Counted from the stretch's first letter, positions 7,813-16,592 are shown. The stretch is DNA of 54,597 nucleotides from JAGWFU01 sp035534575 (GCA_035534575.1 DATLRT010000039.1:1-54597); one strand, 5' to 3'. Made by a program: numbers and translations. Notes: a model not told the origin generated them from the letters alone.

Positions 7813-10212
7813 TTATTCCAGCATCTCGTCGGGGTTGTCCGCGTCGATGAGCTTCACGTATCCCGTCGATATGTATATCTTCAGCTCCTCAGCCTCCTTT
7901 GTCATCGAGTTGTTCATCCCGTCCCTGAACTCGTCGAGCGCGTATGAGTTGAGGAAGACGAGGTAGGTCTTCGAGTTCGCGTAGATGGGCAGCTTCTGGA
8001 ACTTGCTGGTCTTCGAGTGAATCGCTATGTACTTCCTCTCTCCGTGCAGCGTCGCCACTATGTCGGCGAGGTTGCTCGAGTCTATGTCGGTGAACACGTA
8101 TGCGTGTGTGACGAGGTAAATCCTCATCTTCTTGAAGGTGGCAAGGTAGTCTATGTCGTGCCCGCTCTGCTTTATCCAGTCCTTGGGCGCGTACAGCTCG
8201 TCGGCCCCCTCTACATAGCCCTTGACAGCCATCTGGTCCAGCACTATCTCCACGTTGCCGTATGTGAGGCTCACGGGCATGTTGCCGAACCTTATGTTGG
8301 TCGCTATGCCCGTCCTAAGCTCGGCCTTGGAGAGGGGCATGAACTTCCAGTGGTAGTAGAGGTTGAGCTTGTCGAACACCGCGAGCAGCTCCCTGGGCTT
8401 GAGCTTTATCTCGGTCCTCTGCATCCTTGGCAGGCTGGGCACGTCTATGTAGAACTCGTCCCTGTTGGGCGCCTTCACCAGCACGACCATGAGCAGCACG
8501 ATTATGCCGACTATGCCCAGCTCAACGTACTGCTTGTTTATGGTTATTATCGGAGGGGCGTTGAATGATGCGTAGTAGACGCTCTGTGAAAGTGAGGGCA
8601 TAGTCACGTTGAAATTGAGGGAGCCGTATATGGCCGGGGTGCCGCTGGGGAGCTTATAGTAGATGGTGCCGTTCTGCACCGTACCATTCGCCTTGTAGAG
8701 CCCGTTGAGCGATATGTCGTAGGGCATTCCGGTGATGGGCTGGCCACCTGAAACGAGATAGAAATTGAACGCCTGTGTAGTGAAGTTGCGATAGGTCTGC
8801 GATATGTCTATCGGGTAAACCGAGAAGTATCCGCCGCCATACTGTATTCCTGAAAAGCTTTGCAGCAGAGCGACATACTGTCCTGGAGGCAGGTTAAGTG
8901 TGAGATACTTGAGGAACGTGAAGTTGCCGTGTATGCTTGTAGCGGAAAGGGGCTCGGTGAGCACAGTCTTGTTGTAAATATTGTAGATAGTGAGGTGGGG
9001 CTGTATGTTCACACCACTTGACGTATTGCTGAATATAGTCATTGTAAGCGGCACCTGTTGCACGGGGGTAACTTTGGAGGGCAGGGCTACAGTGCCGTTG
9101 AGTGTGAAGTGAGGGGCGCTGTATATCAGAACGTAAGTGATATTTGTCAGCTTCATGCCAACTACGCTGTAGGCATAGACTATAGTCCTAAGCCCGCCCG
9201 AGTTTGCCATTGCCACGTTCTGGTATGAGTAGGGGAAGTTTATGTCCGTCAGTGCTACACCCATCTCTCCCGAAGTGACGTTAGTTCCCTTGACTGCCAG
9301 CTGCTGGAATCCGGTGCCAGAGGCGTATTTCTGAAGCCAGAATAGGCCCAGTATGGCCTTAGATATGTCGAAGCCGACATATGTGCTGTTCTGCCAGGAG
9401 TTAGGAGTGTTAGGGAAGGCGACCACAGACCCGTTGTAGGCGTTTACGTAAGTTATTCCCCCAAGATTGGTTCCACTCGAGAATGCGAAAGTGGGTGACG
9501 GCAGGAAATAATTCAGAGTGCGGAGGGTGGCGTTCCCGGGGCTGGTAGCCATGAAGCTAGGCAAGGGGTTGGGGTTGGGTACTACTATTGAACCTGGAAG
9601 AAGCACGTGTGAGAAGTCCTGCCCCGTGTATAGTATGCTTGTCCCCTTTTGGAGCAGGTACTGCATTGTGCTGACCTTGCTGCGGCTCATGTTGGTAAAC
9701 ATTGAAGAGGGCATAAGACCGTTTAGCACTATGAGTATCGAGTTAGGCTGTATCGTGCCGATGTTGCTTATCGATATCTGCGACACGGACACGGAACTGT
9801 TTATCACCCTGAAGTGCACAAGATCCGAGACTATGGACTGCTCGATTGAGGTAGTGTTACCGCAGTTGAAGCATTCGTCGCTTATATTCAGAAAGTATAT
9901 CCTTGAGGGAATCTGGGACTTGAAGAGCGTTGAGTTAGCTACCACGTAAGTGGAGTTTGTGGCGGAGTATGAAACCAGCACGTATGGGGCCAGCTGAGCG
10001 CCATTGTTGTATGTGAGAAGGTTCTGGCTTGATATGTGTGCCCCAACCGTGGAGAACGGAGGTATAACATTAGCGGAAAGCGCAGCCTGAGCTTTGTATG
10101 CAGAGAGCACCGAGGTGGTATAGAGCGCAATGCCGATTACCGCCAGCACTATCGCTATCGCGGCTATTATCGCAATCTCCTTGATGCTGAAACTCTTGAG
10201 GTTTATCGGCAT
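7813..10212 (-). CDS. Large membrane protein with external domain and cytoplasmic tail, unknown
   Basis: Not recognised. A short basic N-terminus is followed by one helix at ~10-32, then ~530 external residues rich in Ser, Thr and Asn with many N-x-S/T sites and a CFNC pair (DECFNCGN). A second helix lies near 565-585, followed by ~210 cytoplasmic residues of ordinary mixed composition ending LIDADNPDEMLE. A protein anchored twice with a large outer and a substantial inner domain could link surface and cytosolic parts of the secretion-like machine that follows in the same direction. It is the last gene of a run with the 51- and 243-residue proteins. Convergent with top6B, 27 bases away. Confidence 0.75.
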   Translation of the reverse strand: MPINLKSFSIKEIAIIAAIAIVLAVIGIALYTTSVLSAYKAQAALSANVIPPFSTVGAHISSQNLLTYNNGAQLAPYVLVSYSATNSTYVVANSTLFKSQIPSRIYFLNISDECFNCGNTTSIEQSIVSDLVHFRVINSSVSVSQISISNIGTIQPNSILIVLNGLMPSSMFTNMSRSKVSTMQYLLQKGTSILYTGQDFSHVLLPGSIVVPNPNPLPSFMATSPGNATLRTLNYFLPSPTFAFSSGTNLGGITYVNAYNGSVVAFPNTPNSWQNSTYVGFDISKAILGLFWLQKYASGTGFQQLAVKGTNVTSGEMGVALTDINFPYSYQNVAMANSGGLRTIVYAYSVVGMKLTNITYVLIYSAPHFTLNGTVALPSKVTPVQQVPLTMTIFSNTSSGVNIQPHLTIYNIYNKTVLTEPLSATSIHGNFTFLKYLTLNLPPGQYVALLQSFSGIQYGGGYFSVYPIDISQTYRNFTTQAFNFYLVSGGQPITGMPYDISLNGLYKANGTVQNGTIYYKLPSGTPAIYGSLNFNVTMPSLSQSVYYASFNAPPIITINKQYVELGIVGIIVLLMVVLVKAPNRDEFYIDVPSLPRMQRTEIKLKPRELLAVFDKLNLYYHWKFMPLSKAELRTGIATNIRFGNMPVSLTYGNVEIVLDQMAVKGYVEGADELYAPKDWIKQSGHDIDYLATFKKMRIYLVTHAYVFTDIDSSNLADIVATLHGERKYIAIHSKTSKFQKLPIYANSKTYLVFLNSYALDEFRDGMNNSMTKEAEELKIYISTGYVKLIDADNPDEMLE

Positions 10213-10231
10213 CAGCTCAGCTCAACTTAAA

Positions 10232-10387
10232 CTATTGTGTGGACATCGCCCCCTCCTCCTTCTTGGCGGGGTTGAAGATCTTGGTGAAGAACTTCGTCAT
10301 GAAGGTGTCGTGGTGGCCCACCTTCTGCTTTATGGCGTAGACCTTTATGTAACGCAGCCGCTTGTTGACCCTGACGGTGTATATCAT
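10232..10387 (-). CDS. Small basic 51-residue protein
   Basis: A short frame starting MIYTVRVNKRLRYIKV and ending EEGAMSTQ. It is rich in Lys/Arg with a hydrophobic-aromatic middle (TKFFTKIFNP). It sits 4 bases after the stop of the 243-residue gene and 19 bases before the start of the 799-residue gene, so it fills an otherwise empty gap in an operon with good codon usage. Function unknown. A chance frame is possible because of its length, but spacing and composition favour a real gene. Confidence 0.6.
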   Translation of the reverse strand: MIYTVRVNKRLRYIKVYAIKQKVGHHDTFMTKFFTKIFNPAKKEEGAMSTQ

Positions 10388-10391
10388 CGTA

Positions 10392-11123
10392 TCATCCCTT
10401 CAGCTCTATGTAATTCAGCGAGACCATCTTGTTAAGCATCTCCTCCACCCTCGTCGGAACTATCTTGTACGTGTTGGCGAAGCCGTTGACGTCTATCGTG
10501 TTGTCGTGCGACTCTATCCAGTCCTCCACCATCACCATCAGCGCCTCGTCAGAGTATGTCTCGAGTATCTTCAGCCTGGATGCCAGCTCCTGGTTCTGGT
10601 CGCTGAGCTGGGTCGCCTGCACGGTCAGGTTCTTGTTCGACGATGTGAGCTCTATGTTCCTCCTCTTCAGCTCCCTGAACTCGTTGAACAGCGAGTCGTA
10701 GTTGTTGAACAGAGTGGAGTAGCTCTGCGAGACGGAGCCCAGCACCTCGTCTATTGAGGAATCAAGGTGCTGGTATAACTCTGTGTCCTCCACATGGTAG
10801 AGATCTGTTACAAGCGCGAGTATGCTCACCAGCGACTGGAGCACGTAAAGCCTCCTCATTTTGGGGCTGGAGTCGAGGCCAATGGTGTACTTGATGGAAA
10901 CGCCGTCCCTTCCCAGCGTTATTATCACGAAAAGGAAGGGCCTCTTCTGTATGTCCCTGCTTTCCACCCTGAGGATAGTAAGGCCGTCGTTGGTTATGTC
11001 CGTTGAGAAGAGCTGGAGCGAGGAGAGCCTTGTCTGTATCTGCTCGTAGCTTCCCGATAGGGCGCCCTTGAGCTTTATCTCATCGGTTTTAGGCTCGATT
11101 ACGTTGACTACTTCATCAGGCAA
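10392..11123 (-). CDS. Coiled-coil protein with C-terminal winged-helix-like domain
   Basis: Not recognised. Residues ~10-115 form a mixed alpha/beta domain (LFVIITLGRDGVSIKY), ~120-185 a heptad-rich coiled coil (FNEFRELKRRNIELTSSNKN), and the last ~50 residues resemble a winged helix (ALMVMVEDWIES... VEEMLNKMVSLNYIEL). The start appears to be TTG at 11123, since no ATG or GTG fits better, with GGTTGG a few bases upstream. A TATA box lies at 11172-11180. It probably heads the operon leading to the 51- and 799-residue genes and may be a cytosolic scaffold or regulator of the neighbouring machine; that is inference. Confidence 0.7.
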   Translation of the reverse strand: MPDEVVNVIEPKTDEIKLKGALSGSYEQIQTRLSSLQLFSTDITNDGLTILRVESRDIQKRPFLFVIITLGRDGVSIKYTIGLDSSPKMRRLYVLQSLVSILALVTDLYHVEDTELYQHLDSSIDEVLGSVSQSYSTLFNNYDSLFNEFRELKRRNIELTSSNKNLTVQATQLSDQNQELASRLKILETYSDEALMVMVEDWIESHDNTIDVNGFANTYKIVPTRVEEMLNKMVSLNYIELKG

Positions 11124-11171
11124 ATGACCAACCCTGTCCCGAAAAGCGGGATTACTTGTATTAAGAAAAAG

Positions 11172-11180
11172 CTATATAAA
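11172..11180 (-). promoter_or_regulatory. TATA box before the 243-residue gene
   Basis: Minus-strand TTTATATAG, flanked by AGCTA/TAGCT palindromic bases, is centred ~53 bases before the TTG start. It predicts a leader of ~27 bases, which is enough to hold the GGTTGG element. Confidence 0.5.
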
Positions 11181-11242
11181 TAGCTTTGCGTCGGCATTTA
11201 TCGGCGCAAGACGAGAGGAAAACGCCCGTTAGGCGAAGGCGC

Positions 11243-11632
11243 TCACGCCCTCCTCTTTGGCTCGTTTTTCTTGGGTTGCGCGGCGGTTATTACGTCCGGC
11301 ATGTAGCTTATCTGTGACAGCGCGTACATGAACAGAATCACTATGGCACCGTAGAGGATTGCGGGCAGGATGTTGCCCCCAGAGAAGACGCCTAGGGCGA
11401 ATGCGAACAGAACACCTATGCCTATGTAGATTCCCTGCTTTTTGTTGTAGGAGTCCTTGGCCTTCTTGTACTTGGGGTAGCACTCCTTGCATACCACCAA
11501 GCCGTAGCCCTTCTCGTTCCTCAGTATGTTCTTCTTGAACCACCTTATGGCCCTTATCTGATAGTCCTCTTTCACCCTGAGCCCGCGCCTCGGCTCCCCA
11601 CAGATTATGCATCTATCTTCCTTGCCCGGCAT
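11243..11632 (-). CDS. Zinc-ribbon protein with two membrane helices
   Basis: A 129-residue protein with an N-terminal metal site made of C8..C11 (CIIC) and C48..C51 (CKEC), then two hydrophobic helices at ~67-85 and ~88-107 joined by a short loop, and a basic tail ending KKNEPKRRA. The zinc ribbon and the tail should both face the cytosol. It is the last gene of the run that begins with the VirB4-like ATPase, 14 bases after the 102-residue gene. A small accessory subunit of the same membrane complex is plausible; no known name can be given. Confidence 0.75.
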   Translation of the reverse strand: MPGKEDRCIICGEPRRGLRVKEDYQIRAIRWFKKNILRNEKGYGLVVCKECYPKYKKAKDSYNKKQGIYIGIGVLFAFALGVFSGGNILPAILYGAIVILFMYALSQISYMPDVITAAQPKKNEPKRRA

Positions 11633-11646
11633 ATAATCAATCCTAA

Positions 11647-11955
11647 TCAGCTGAAATCAATCGTAACGTTGTATACCCTTCCGGTCTCCGCGCTTATCTT
11701 CTGCTCGTCGACCATGTTGAAGATGGTCCTTATCGCTATGTCGTCCATCCCTAGCCTCCTCAGTATGTTGGCGCTCTTGTCCCTGTCCACGCTGGCCTTC
11801 TCGAGTAGCGCGGCGAAGGAGATGACGTTTATGTGCCTATGAGCCTTTTCCATGGAAGCGAACAGCCCCTGTATGTTCTTCTCGCTGACGCTGTAGATGA
11901 CAAGTATCCTCCTCAGGTCCTGCCTGGGTATGGTGAAAGTGCTAGACTTGGGCAT
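11647..11955 (-). CDS. Small helical protein downstream of VirB4-like ATPase
   Basis: A 102-residue soluble protein, not recognised. Its sequence (VIYSVSEKNIQGLFASMEKA, then ILRRLGMDDIAIRTIFNMV) looks like a bundle of short helices. The pattern LxxLGMDDxxIxxIF resembles the helical tail of the ATPase encoded just upstream (LKSLSIDDPLITRII), so the two may share a helical module. It overlaps the ATPase gene by 14 bases, which implies translational coupling and a direct role with it. Confidence 0.7.
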   Translation of the reverse strand: MPKSSTFTIPRQDLRRILVIYSVSEKNIQGLFASMEKAHRHINVISFAALLEKASVDRDKSANILRRLGMDDIAIRTIFNMVDEQKISAETGRVYNVTIDFS

Positions 11956-13465
11956 TATCTATACCTGAACTCGAGATTATCCTCGTTATGAGCGGGTCGT
12001 CGATGCTTAGGCTCTTGAGGAAGGCTACGGTGTTCGCTATGCTTATCCCGCTCTTCTTCAGCTCCTTCACAAGGTCAAGCATCTTCATGTTCCTGCTCTG
12101 GCTGTTCATCATGCTGAATATCTCCTCTATCCCGTCGCTGCTCAGGTTGTACTCTATGAACTTGTTCTTCAGCTCGTCCTTCTCGAACTGGTAGTCCCTC
12201 TGAAGCACGTTAGCCGAGAGCTCGCTCTGCGTTAGCACGTCGGACATGTCTAGGGTGTATACGTAAAGCGGCTCCTCGCCCTGTATCTTCTCAAGGAGGA
12301 AGGTCTCGGGGAACCTGAGCGCGGTCTGGAATGCCATCTCAACCGCGGCCTGGCCCACCCCGAACTTGCTTATCTCGCTCCTTATGAAGTTGGAGAAGTT
12401 GAGCGAGCCCTGCAGGTAGTTCATGAACTTCTCGAACTTTATCCTGAGTATGAATGATGTGCCCACGTTGGAGAATATCGCCTCGTTTATGTCGGTCGGG
12501 TTCTGCGATGCCACTATAAGGCCGAACTGGTACTTTCTTCCCTCCCTCACTATCATGATGGCATCGCTCTTTTCGTCGCTCGCGACCTTCCACGCCTCGT
12601 CGAGAACCACTATCGCCTTGAGCCCCTTGATGTCGGTGAATCCCTCGCTCCTCATCTTTTCCTTGAGTGTCTGTAGTATGAACAGAGCTGCGAGCGCCCT
12701 GAACTTCTCGTCAGGCAGGGATGAGAGGTCGATAGAGACCAGACCAGACTGGGCGAGCTTGCCGATGTCAAGTGTGCTCTTCCTCGAGAAGTAATCTTCG
12801 CCTTCCCTGGCAAACTGCCTGAGTCGGTAGATCGCGTTCTCCAGCTCCGCCGGGTACTCGTAGGTTCCCTCCTGCAGCTTCTCCTGCAGAAGACTTATCA
12901 CCTCCTTGAGCGTAGGCGCGTCCTTGCCTTCAGGCGCTCTTTCGGAGGGTATGAAGCCAGCGTTGAGGTAAGCCTGCTCCAGCGCCTCCTCAGTTATTCG
13001 CTTCTGCTCAGGATAAAGCGCGATGTCAGTTAGTATGTCGAATGAGTTCATAATCTGCTTTGACCTGTCGAGCGGCTTCATGCCGGATAGGTCCATTATG
13101 TTGAGGTAGTCGCCCTTAGCGAGCGAGACCACTATGCCGCCGGTCTGCTTGACCCATGCCTTGTACTCTCCTGCCCAGTCTATGATGACGGCGTTGGTGT
13201 TCCAGACGTAGCTCGCCCTGATCAGCAGGGTCTTGACGAAGAAGCTCTTACCCGAACCGGTTATTCCGACCACGGAGATGTGGGGGTTTGTGAGGTTCAT
13301 GTAGGACCAGGTGAACGGCACCTTGAATATCTTGGTTGTGCCAACGTAAATGGACTCGAATGGGTCGCTCAGCAGCACACCAGCAGGCGGCTCAGGCGGC
13401 CTGGAGAAGAAAGACCTCTTCCCTATCTCGTTGCTCATTATGTGCTGAAGCTTCAGGAGGGTCAT
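11942..13465 (-). CDS. VirB4/TraC-like secretion ATPase (motor domain)
   Basis: The P-loop ATPase of the secretion-like cluster. With the ATG at 13465 it has 507 residues. Walker A is GITGSGKS (67-74), followed by an IIDWAGEY strand as in HerA/VirB4 motors, and Walker B is AIVVLDE (284-290). The ASQNPTDI segment fits sensor motifs of the VirB4/FtsK-HerA group. The extra N-terminal domain of classical VirB4 is missing here and appears to be carried by the two neighbouring membrane proteins. The open frame runs on to 13588, but a TATA box at 13491-13500 lies in that extension and predicts transcription from just before 13465. A ~100-residue helical tail ends the protein. Confidence 0.85.
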   Translation of the reverse strand: MTLLKLQHIMSNEIGKRSFFSRPPEPPAGVLLSDPFESIYVGTTKIFKVPFTWSYMNLTNPHISVVGITGSGKSFFVKTLLIRASYVWNTNAVIIDWAGEYKAWVKQTGGIVVSLAKGDYLNIMDLSGMKPLDRSKQIMNSFDILTDIALYPEQKRITEEALEQAYLNAGFIPSERAPEGKDAPTLKEVISLLQEKLQEGTYEYPAELENAIYRLRQFAREGEDYFSRKSTLDIGKLAQSGLVSIDLSSLPDEKFRALAALFILQTLKEKMRSEGFTDIKGLKAIVVLDEAWKVASDEKSDAIMIVREGRKYQFGLIVASQNPTDINEAIFSNVGTSFILRIKFEKFMNYLQGSLNFSNFIRSEISKFGVGQAAVEMAFQTALRFPETFLLEKIQGEEPLYVYTLDMSDVLTQSELSANVLQRDYQFEKDELKNKFIEYNLSSDGIEEIFSMMNSQSRNMKMLDLVKELKKSGISIANTVAFLKSLSIDDPLITRIISSSGIDNAQV

Positions 13466-13490
13466 CTTATCGATAACACTACTGATTGCA

Positions 13491-13500
13491 GGTATAAATA
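13491..13500 (-). promoter_or_regulatory. TATA box of the VirB4-like operon
   Basis: Minus-strand TATTTATACC is centred ~30 bases before the ATG at 13465. It predicts a nearly leaderless transcript and fixes the start. Confidence 0.55.
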
Positions 13501-13587
13501 GTTTGTGCAACCGATTGGCCGATATTCCTGTCGAGGGAGCCAACCCTTCGAGCTGGTATTTAAAGCTTACAGTCGAAAATCGCAACA

Positions 13588-13599
13588 TTTATATATAAG
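13588..13599 (+). promoter_or_regulatory. TATA box for the plus-strand gene 13675-14904
   Basis: TTTATATATAAG is an excellent archaeal TATA match. It lies ~80 bases before the ATG, giving a leader of ~55 bases. A second TATA-like TTTATACA at 13611 could give a shorter one. Confidence 0.5.
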
Positions 13600-13674
13600 G
13601 AAACCCATTTTTTATACAGGGGAAGTGCCGTCGTAGAGGGAACTAAGATTGCGGCTAGAATAGGGGTTTATGCG

Positions 13675-14904
13675 ATGTACCAAACTAAGGGGAATACCTC
13701 AACAGAGGTGCTGAAGGCGCTCCACAAACACTGCAGGGAGACGGCAGTAAGGGGCATACTCGACCTTGAAACCTGTATGGAGGGCTTGGGCAAGGTTTAC
13801 GAGAAAACGGACGAGAACGCGTACAGCCAGGCCAAGAAATCGGTCAAGTATCTAGAGTATAAGATGTCAAGCTCTGAGGCAGTTGAACATTCGAACAGGT
13901 TCGCCTCTGAGATACTGCTGGAGCTTAATTCCATTTACGAGGAGACAGGAGGGCACGTACCCTCCTTCATTTCTGAGCTCAACATAAAGGTAAACAGTGC
14001 GATGGGCCACATAAAGGATGACATCTTGTTAGTAAACAACATTGCCTCAGAGGAATTTAGGGGCTTGTTCACTGTGCTCAACGCCTCCAAGATACCGATA
14101 GACGAGGCAAAGGGGATAATGGGGGCAGCGACAATAGAGCGGCTGAAGGGGAGGGCCAACGACACCAAGATAAAGACCGCTGTGGACAACCTCGTCAGGG
14201 AGATAATGGAAAGCTGCAAGGACGATGACAGAATTGACAGTGCTTTAGTACCTGCAGAGGGCTCGAGGAAATTCCTCAGATCAGCAGCAATGTTGCTCTC
14301 TGCGTTTGAGAAGATCAACGGCGATGAGGCCAAGAGGAAGGAGGCGATAAAGACTTTCCTCGGGACCGACTTCGAGGGCGAGGAGCCGATACTTAGGGCG
14401 TTCGACAAGAACGCGAGAGTGAGCCAAAGACTGATTGACAGGATGAACTCGTATCTTCGCGTTCTGGACTCGCATTACAGCATGATAAGGAGGGAGATAC
14501 GCCAGCTTGATGCCGGTTCGAAGGTAACTGATGCTATCTCGATGTTCCTTGAGATGAACGCGGTATGGATAGCGCATTCGGGGCTTCAGGAAAGGGAGAG
14601 GAACGACCTGCTTAAGAAGAATGGTGAGCTTGAGAGGATAGTCGGCAAGAACTTCATGGAGAACCGGGTTGTCGAGGACATAAGGCGACTGAGCAAGGAG
14701 GGGCTTGAGCGCTACGCGTACTCATTGAAGATAGACGTGGCTGCAGAGATAGGGGAGCATGCATCGACTCTCCTTTCAGATCACACAAGATACTTCGGCC
14801 GCGACAAGGAGTGGATAGGGCTTTACAACGAGATGTACGCCAGGTATGAGTATTTGCGCAAGAGCGGAAGGGAGGTAGCTCTGCCGCCACCATCCCTGAT
14901 CTGA
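13675..14904 (+). CDS. All-helical cytosolic protein, unknown
   Basis: A 409-residue soluble protein that I do not recognise. It is almost entirely predicted helix, charged and without membrane segments, with local coiled-coil character (AYSQAKKSVKYLEYKM, LQERERNDLLKKNGELERI). It is the only plus-strand gene within 25 kb of minus-strand machine genes. It is divergent from the VirB4-like operon and ends 6 bases before the stop of the next minus-strand gene. The shared promoter region suggests common control with the ATPase. It could be an effector, chaperone or regulator, but nothing in the sequence decides this. Confidence 0.75.
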   Translation: MYQTKGNTSTEVLKALHKHCRETAVRGILDLETCMEGLGKVYEKTDENAYSQAKKSVKYLEYKMSSSEAVEHSNRFASEILLELNSIYEETGGHVPSFISELNIKVNSAMGHIKDDILLVNNIASEEFRGLFTVLNASKIPIDEAKGIMGAATIERLKGRANDTKIKTAVDNLVREIMESCKDDDRIDSALVPAEGSRKFLRSAAMLLSAFEKINGDEAKRKEAIKTFLGTDFEGEEPILRAFDKNARVSQRLIDRMNSYLRVLDSHYSMIRREIRQLDAGSKVTDAISMFLEMNAVWIAHSGLQERERNDLLKKNGELERIVGKNFMENRVVEDIRRLSKEGLERYAYSLKIDVAAEIGEHASTLLSDHTRYFGRDKEWIGLYNEMYARYEYLRKSGREVALPPPSLI

Positions 14905-14910
14905 TTCTGG

Positions 14911-15741
14911 CTAGCCCTGCTGGTCGAAGTAGAGAGCCATCTCCTCGAAGCTCGTGGGGAGGCCGAAGTTGAACTTGAATAGCGTGTATAGCTCTCTTCC
15001 CTGCACCCTTGCAAGGTCTATGTCCATCGAGCCCATGGATATCTGTAACGATTTTATCTGCGAAGTCAAAGAGTCGAGCGCGGCCTTCTCGCTGACGCCT
15101 ATCGCGGTGGTCTCGAAGTACATCACCGATGCGAGTGGTCTCTCCCCCTGCGACAGCCTGTCTATCTTCGTCTGGAATATGTTTATCTTCCTCTGTATGT
15201 CGGTTATAGTGACCTCGTTGCCGCCGCCCTGCAGCGCCCTCGAAAGCTGGAACTCCTGATAAGACCTCTTGCCCTCGAACTCATCCCTCACCTTCTGCGA
15301 GTCCAGCCCAGCCGCGATAACGTGGAACTTGAACGGGAAGTCGATGCTCATAACTCCCCTCTCCCACGTGTCGGGAGCCTGTATCATCTTGCCCTGCTCG
15401 TCCTGCAGCGCGGTCTCCTGCTTGAAAGAGTATCCGAAGAGGTTCCCTGTGACGAAGCCGGTAGCGTAGTAAAGCCCGTTTATCTCCTTGAGTATGGAGT
15501 CCTGCCCCTTGACTATCTTGTAGCCGGCTGCTGGCTGGAACGTTATGCCGAGCAGGTTGGTGACAAGCGGAAAGAGGATAAAGTCCGCCCAGTTCATCAG
15601 CATGACAAGTATGACGTCAAGTATGAGCAACGCCGCAGCCACTATCGCGAATCCGCCCTTGCCGAAGCTTGGCAGTATGGTGAAGCCTATCAGCGGCATC
15701 AGAAGCGCGAACACGAGATACATCACTCCTTCTTCGTCCAT
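14911..15741 (-). CDS. Two-helix membrane protein with VirB4 N-terminal-like domain
   Basis: A 276-residue protein with two N-terminal membrane helices (~5-24 and ~30-52), like PrgI/VirB3, followed by ~220 cytosolic residues. That region begins with the segment KGQDSILKEINGLYYATGF, similar to SDSILQKVGDDFVATVYI in the next protein. It continues like the N-terminal domain of VirB4 (FPFKFHVIAAGLD, SYQEFQLSRAL, then a long helix pair). No Walker motifs are present. Its ATG overlaps the stop of the upstream gene by one base (TGATG), so the pair is translationally coupled. The best reading is a VirB3-VirB4N fusion whose motor is the separate ATPase at 11942-13465. This is inference from topology and pattern. 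Confidence 0.65.
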   Translation of the reverse strand: MDEEGVMYLVFALLMPLIGFTILPSFGKGGFAIVAAALLILDVILVMLMNWADFILFPLVTNLLGITFQPAAGYKIVKGQDSILKEINGLYYATGFVTGNLFGYSFKQETALQDEQGKMIQAPDTWERGVMSIDFPFKFHVIAAGLDSQKVRDEFEGKRSYQEFQLSRALQGGGNEVTITDIQRKINIFQTKIDRLSQGERPLASVMYFETTAIGVSEKAALDSLTSQIKSLQISMGSMDIDLARVQGRELYTLFKFNFGLPTSFEEMALYFDQQG

Positions 15742-16592
15742 CAGATCACCTCCTCCTGTATGTTCTTAGTTATCTGCTCGCTTATCGTCGAGAACGGAAT
15801 CAGGTACTCAGGCTCCACGAACTTCAGCAGCTCGTTGCCAAGGACCACGTTGGGCGATACGCCGAATGTGGCGCCTATTCCGGACATCAGCTCCCTTGCC
15901 TTCTGCTGCACGAGACTCACCGCCTCGAACTCCTTCCCTCCCTTTGCGGAGAGGGAGGCGTACGACGACAGCTCTAGCGAGCTTCCCCTGCCCACGTTGT
16001 CAAGCATCTTCCTCCACATTGCGGCCTTGCCTCTCACCCTCTCTATCTCGTTGGCGGGGGCGTTGCCCGTGACGAGCTTGGCCTCCTCTTCCTCGACCGT
16101 GGTTATGGTGTCCCTGAGCTTCTGTATGTAAGCGTCCTTGTTCATCACGTACAGCTGGGTGGAGAACCTGGTGGGCTCCTTGCTTATGCCCACCATCCTG
16201 CTCACCTGCTGAGCGAAGTTTAGCTTGTCCTCGTCGCTCATTTCTGTGGCAGAGCGGTAGAGGGGTATGTTAATGTAAACAGTTGCCACGAAGTCGTCCC
16301 CCACCTTCTGAAGGATGGAGTCTGATGTGCTCGATAGCCAGTACGGGCTCTGGTCAGCTATCACTATGTCTCTCTTCCTCTGCTCGAAGAGCGGAAGTAT
16401 GAGGTAGAGATAGTATCTTGACGAGAAAGCGAGAACGTTGGCGACCACAGCCACGGCGAGCAGTATGAGCTTGAGGACGTCTGTCGGTGCGCTGAGCGGT
16501 ATCACCGATGCTATGATGACCAGCACGAACGAGAGGCCGAGCAGCCCAAGGAATACCAGAAGTTTCTTGTCCATGTATTCGCCCGCACTCAT
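15741..16592 (-). CDS. Paralogous two-helix protein with VirB4 N-terminal-like domain
   Basis: A 283-residue paralogue of the preceding protein in gene order. Two helices lie at ~8-28 and ~36-56, then LFEQRKRDIVIADQ and a cytosolic domain starting SDSILQKVGDDFVATVYI. A helical region (TITTVEEEEAKLVTG) and a C-terminal ISEQITKNIQEEVI end follow. Like its partner it has no P-loop. Two such proteins side by side may form a heteromeric base for the VirB4-like motor. A TATA box ~30 bases upstream marks the operon start; the ATG at 16592 is used, with a second ATG six codons later. Confidence 0.65.
   Translation of the reverse strand: MSAGEYMDKKLLVFLGLLGLSFVLVIIASVIPLSAPTDVLKLILLAVAVVANVLAFSSRYYLYLILPLFEQRKRDIVIADQSPYWLSSTSDSILQKVGDDFVATVYINIPLYRSATEMSDEDKLNFAQQVSRMVGISKEPTRFSTQLYVMNKDAYIQKLRDTITTVEEEEAKLVTGNAPANEIERVRGKAAMWRKMLDNVGRGSSLELSSYASLSAKGGKEFEAVSLVQQKARELMSGIGATFGVSPNVVLGNELLKFVEPEYLIPFSTISEQITKNIQEEVI

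Noticed and set aside
13466..13588. 41-residue N-terminal extension of the VirB4-like ATPase
   Set aside because: The extension contains TATA-like elements at 13491-13500 and near 13560 and reads like intergenic sequence; a start at 13465 fits the promoter.
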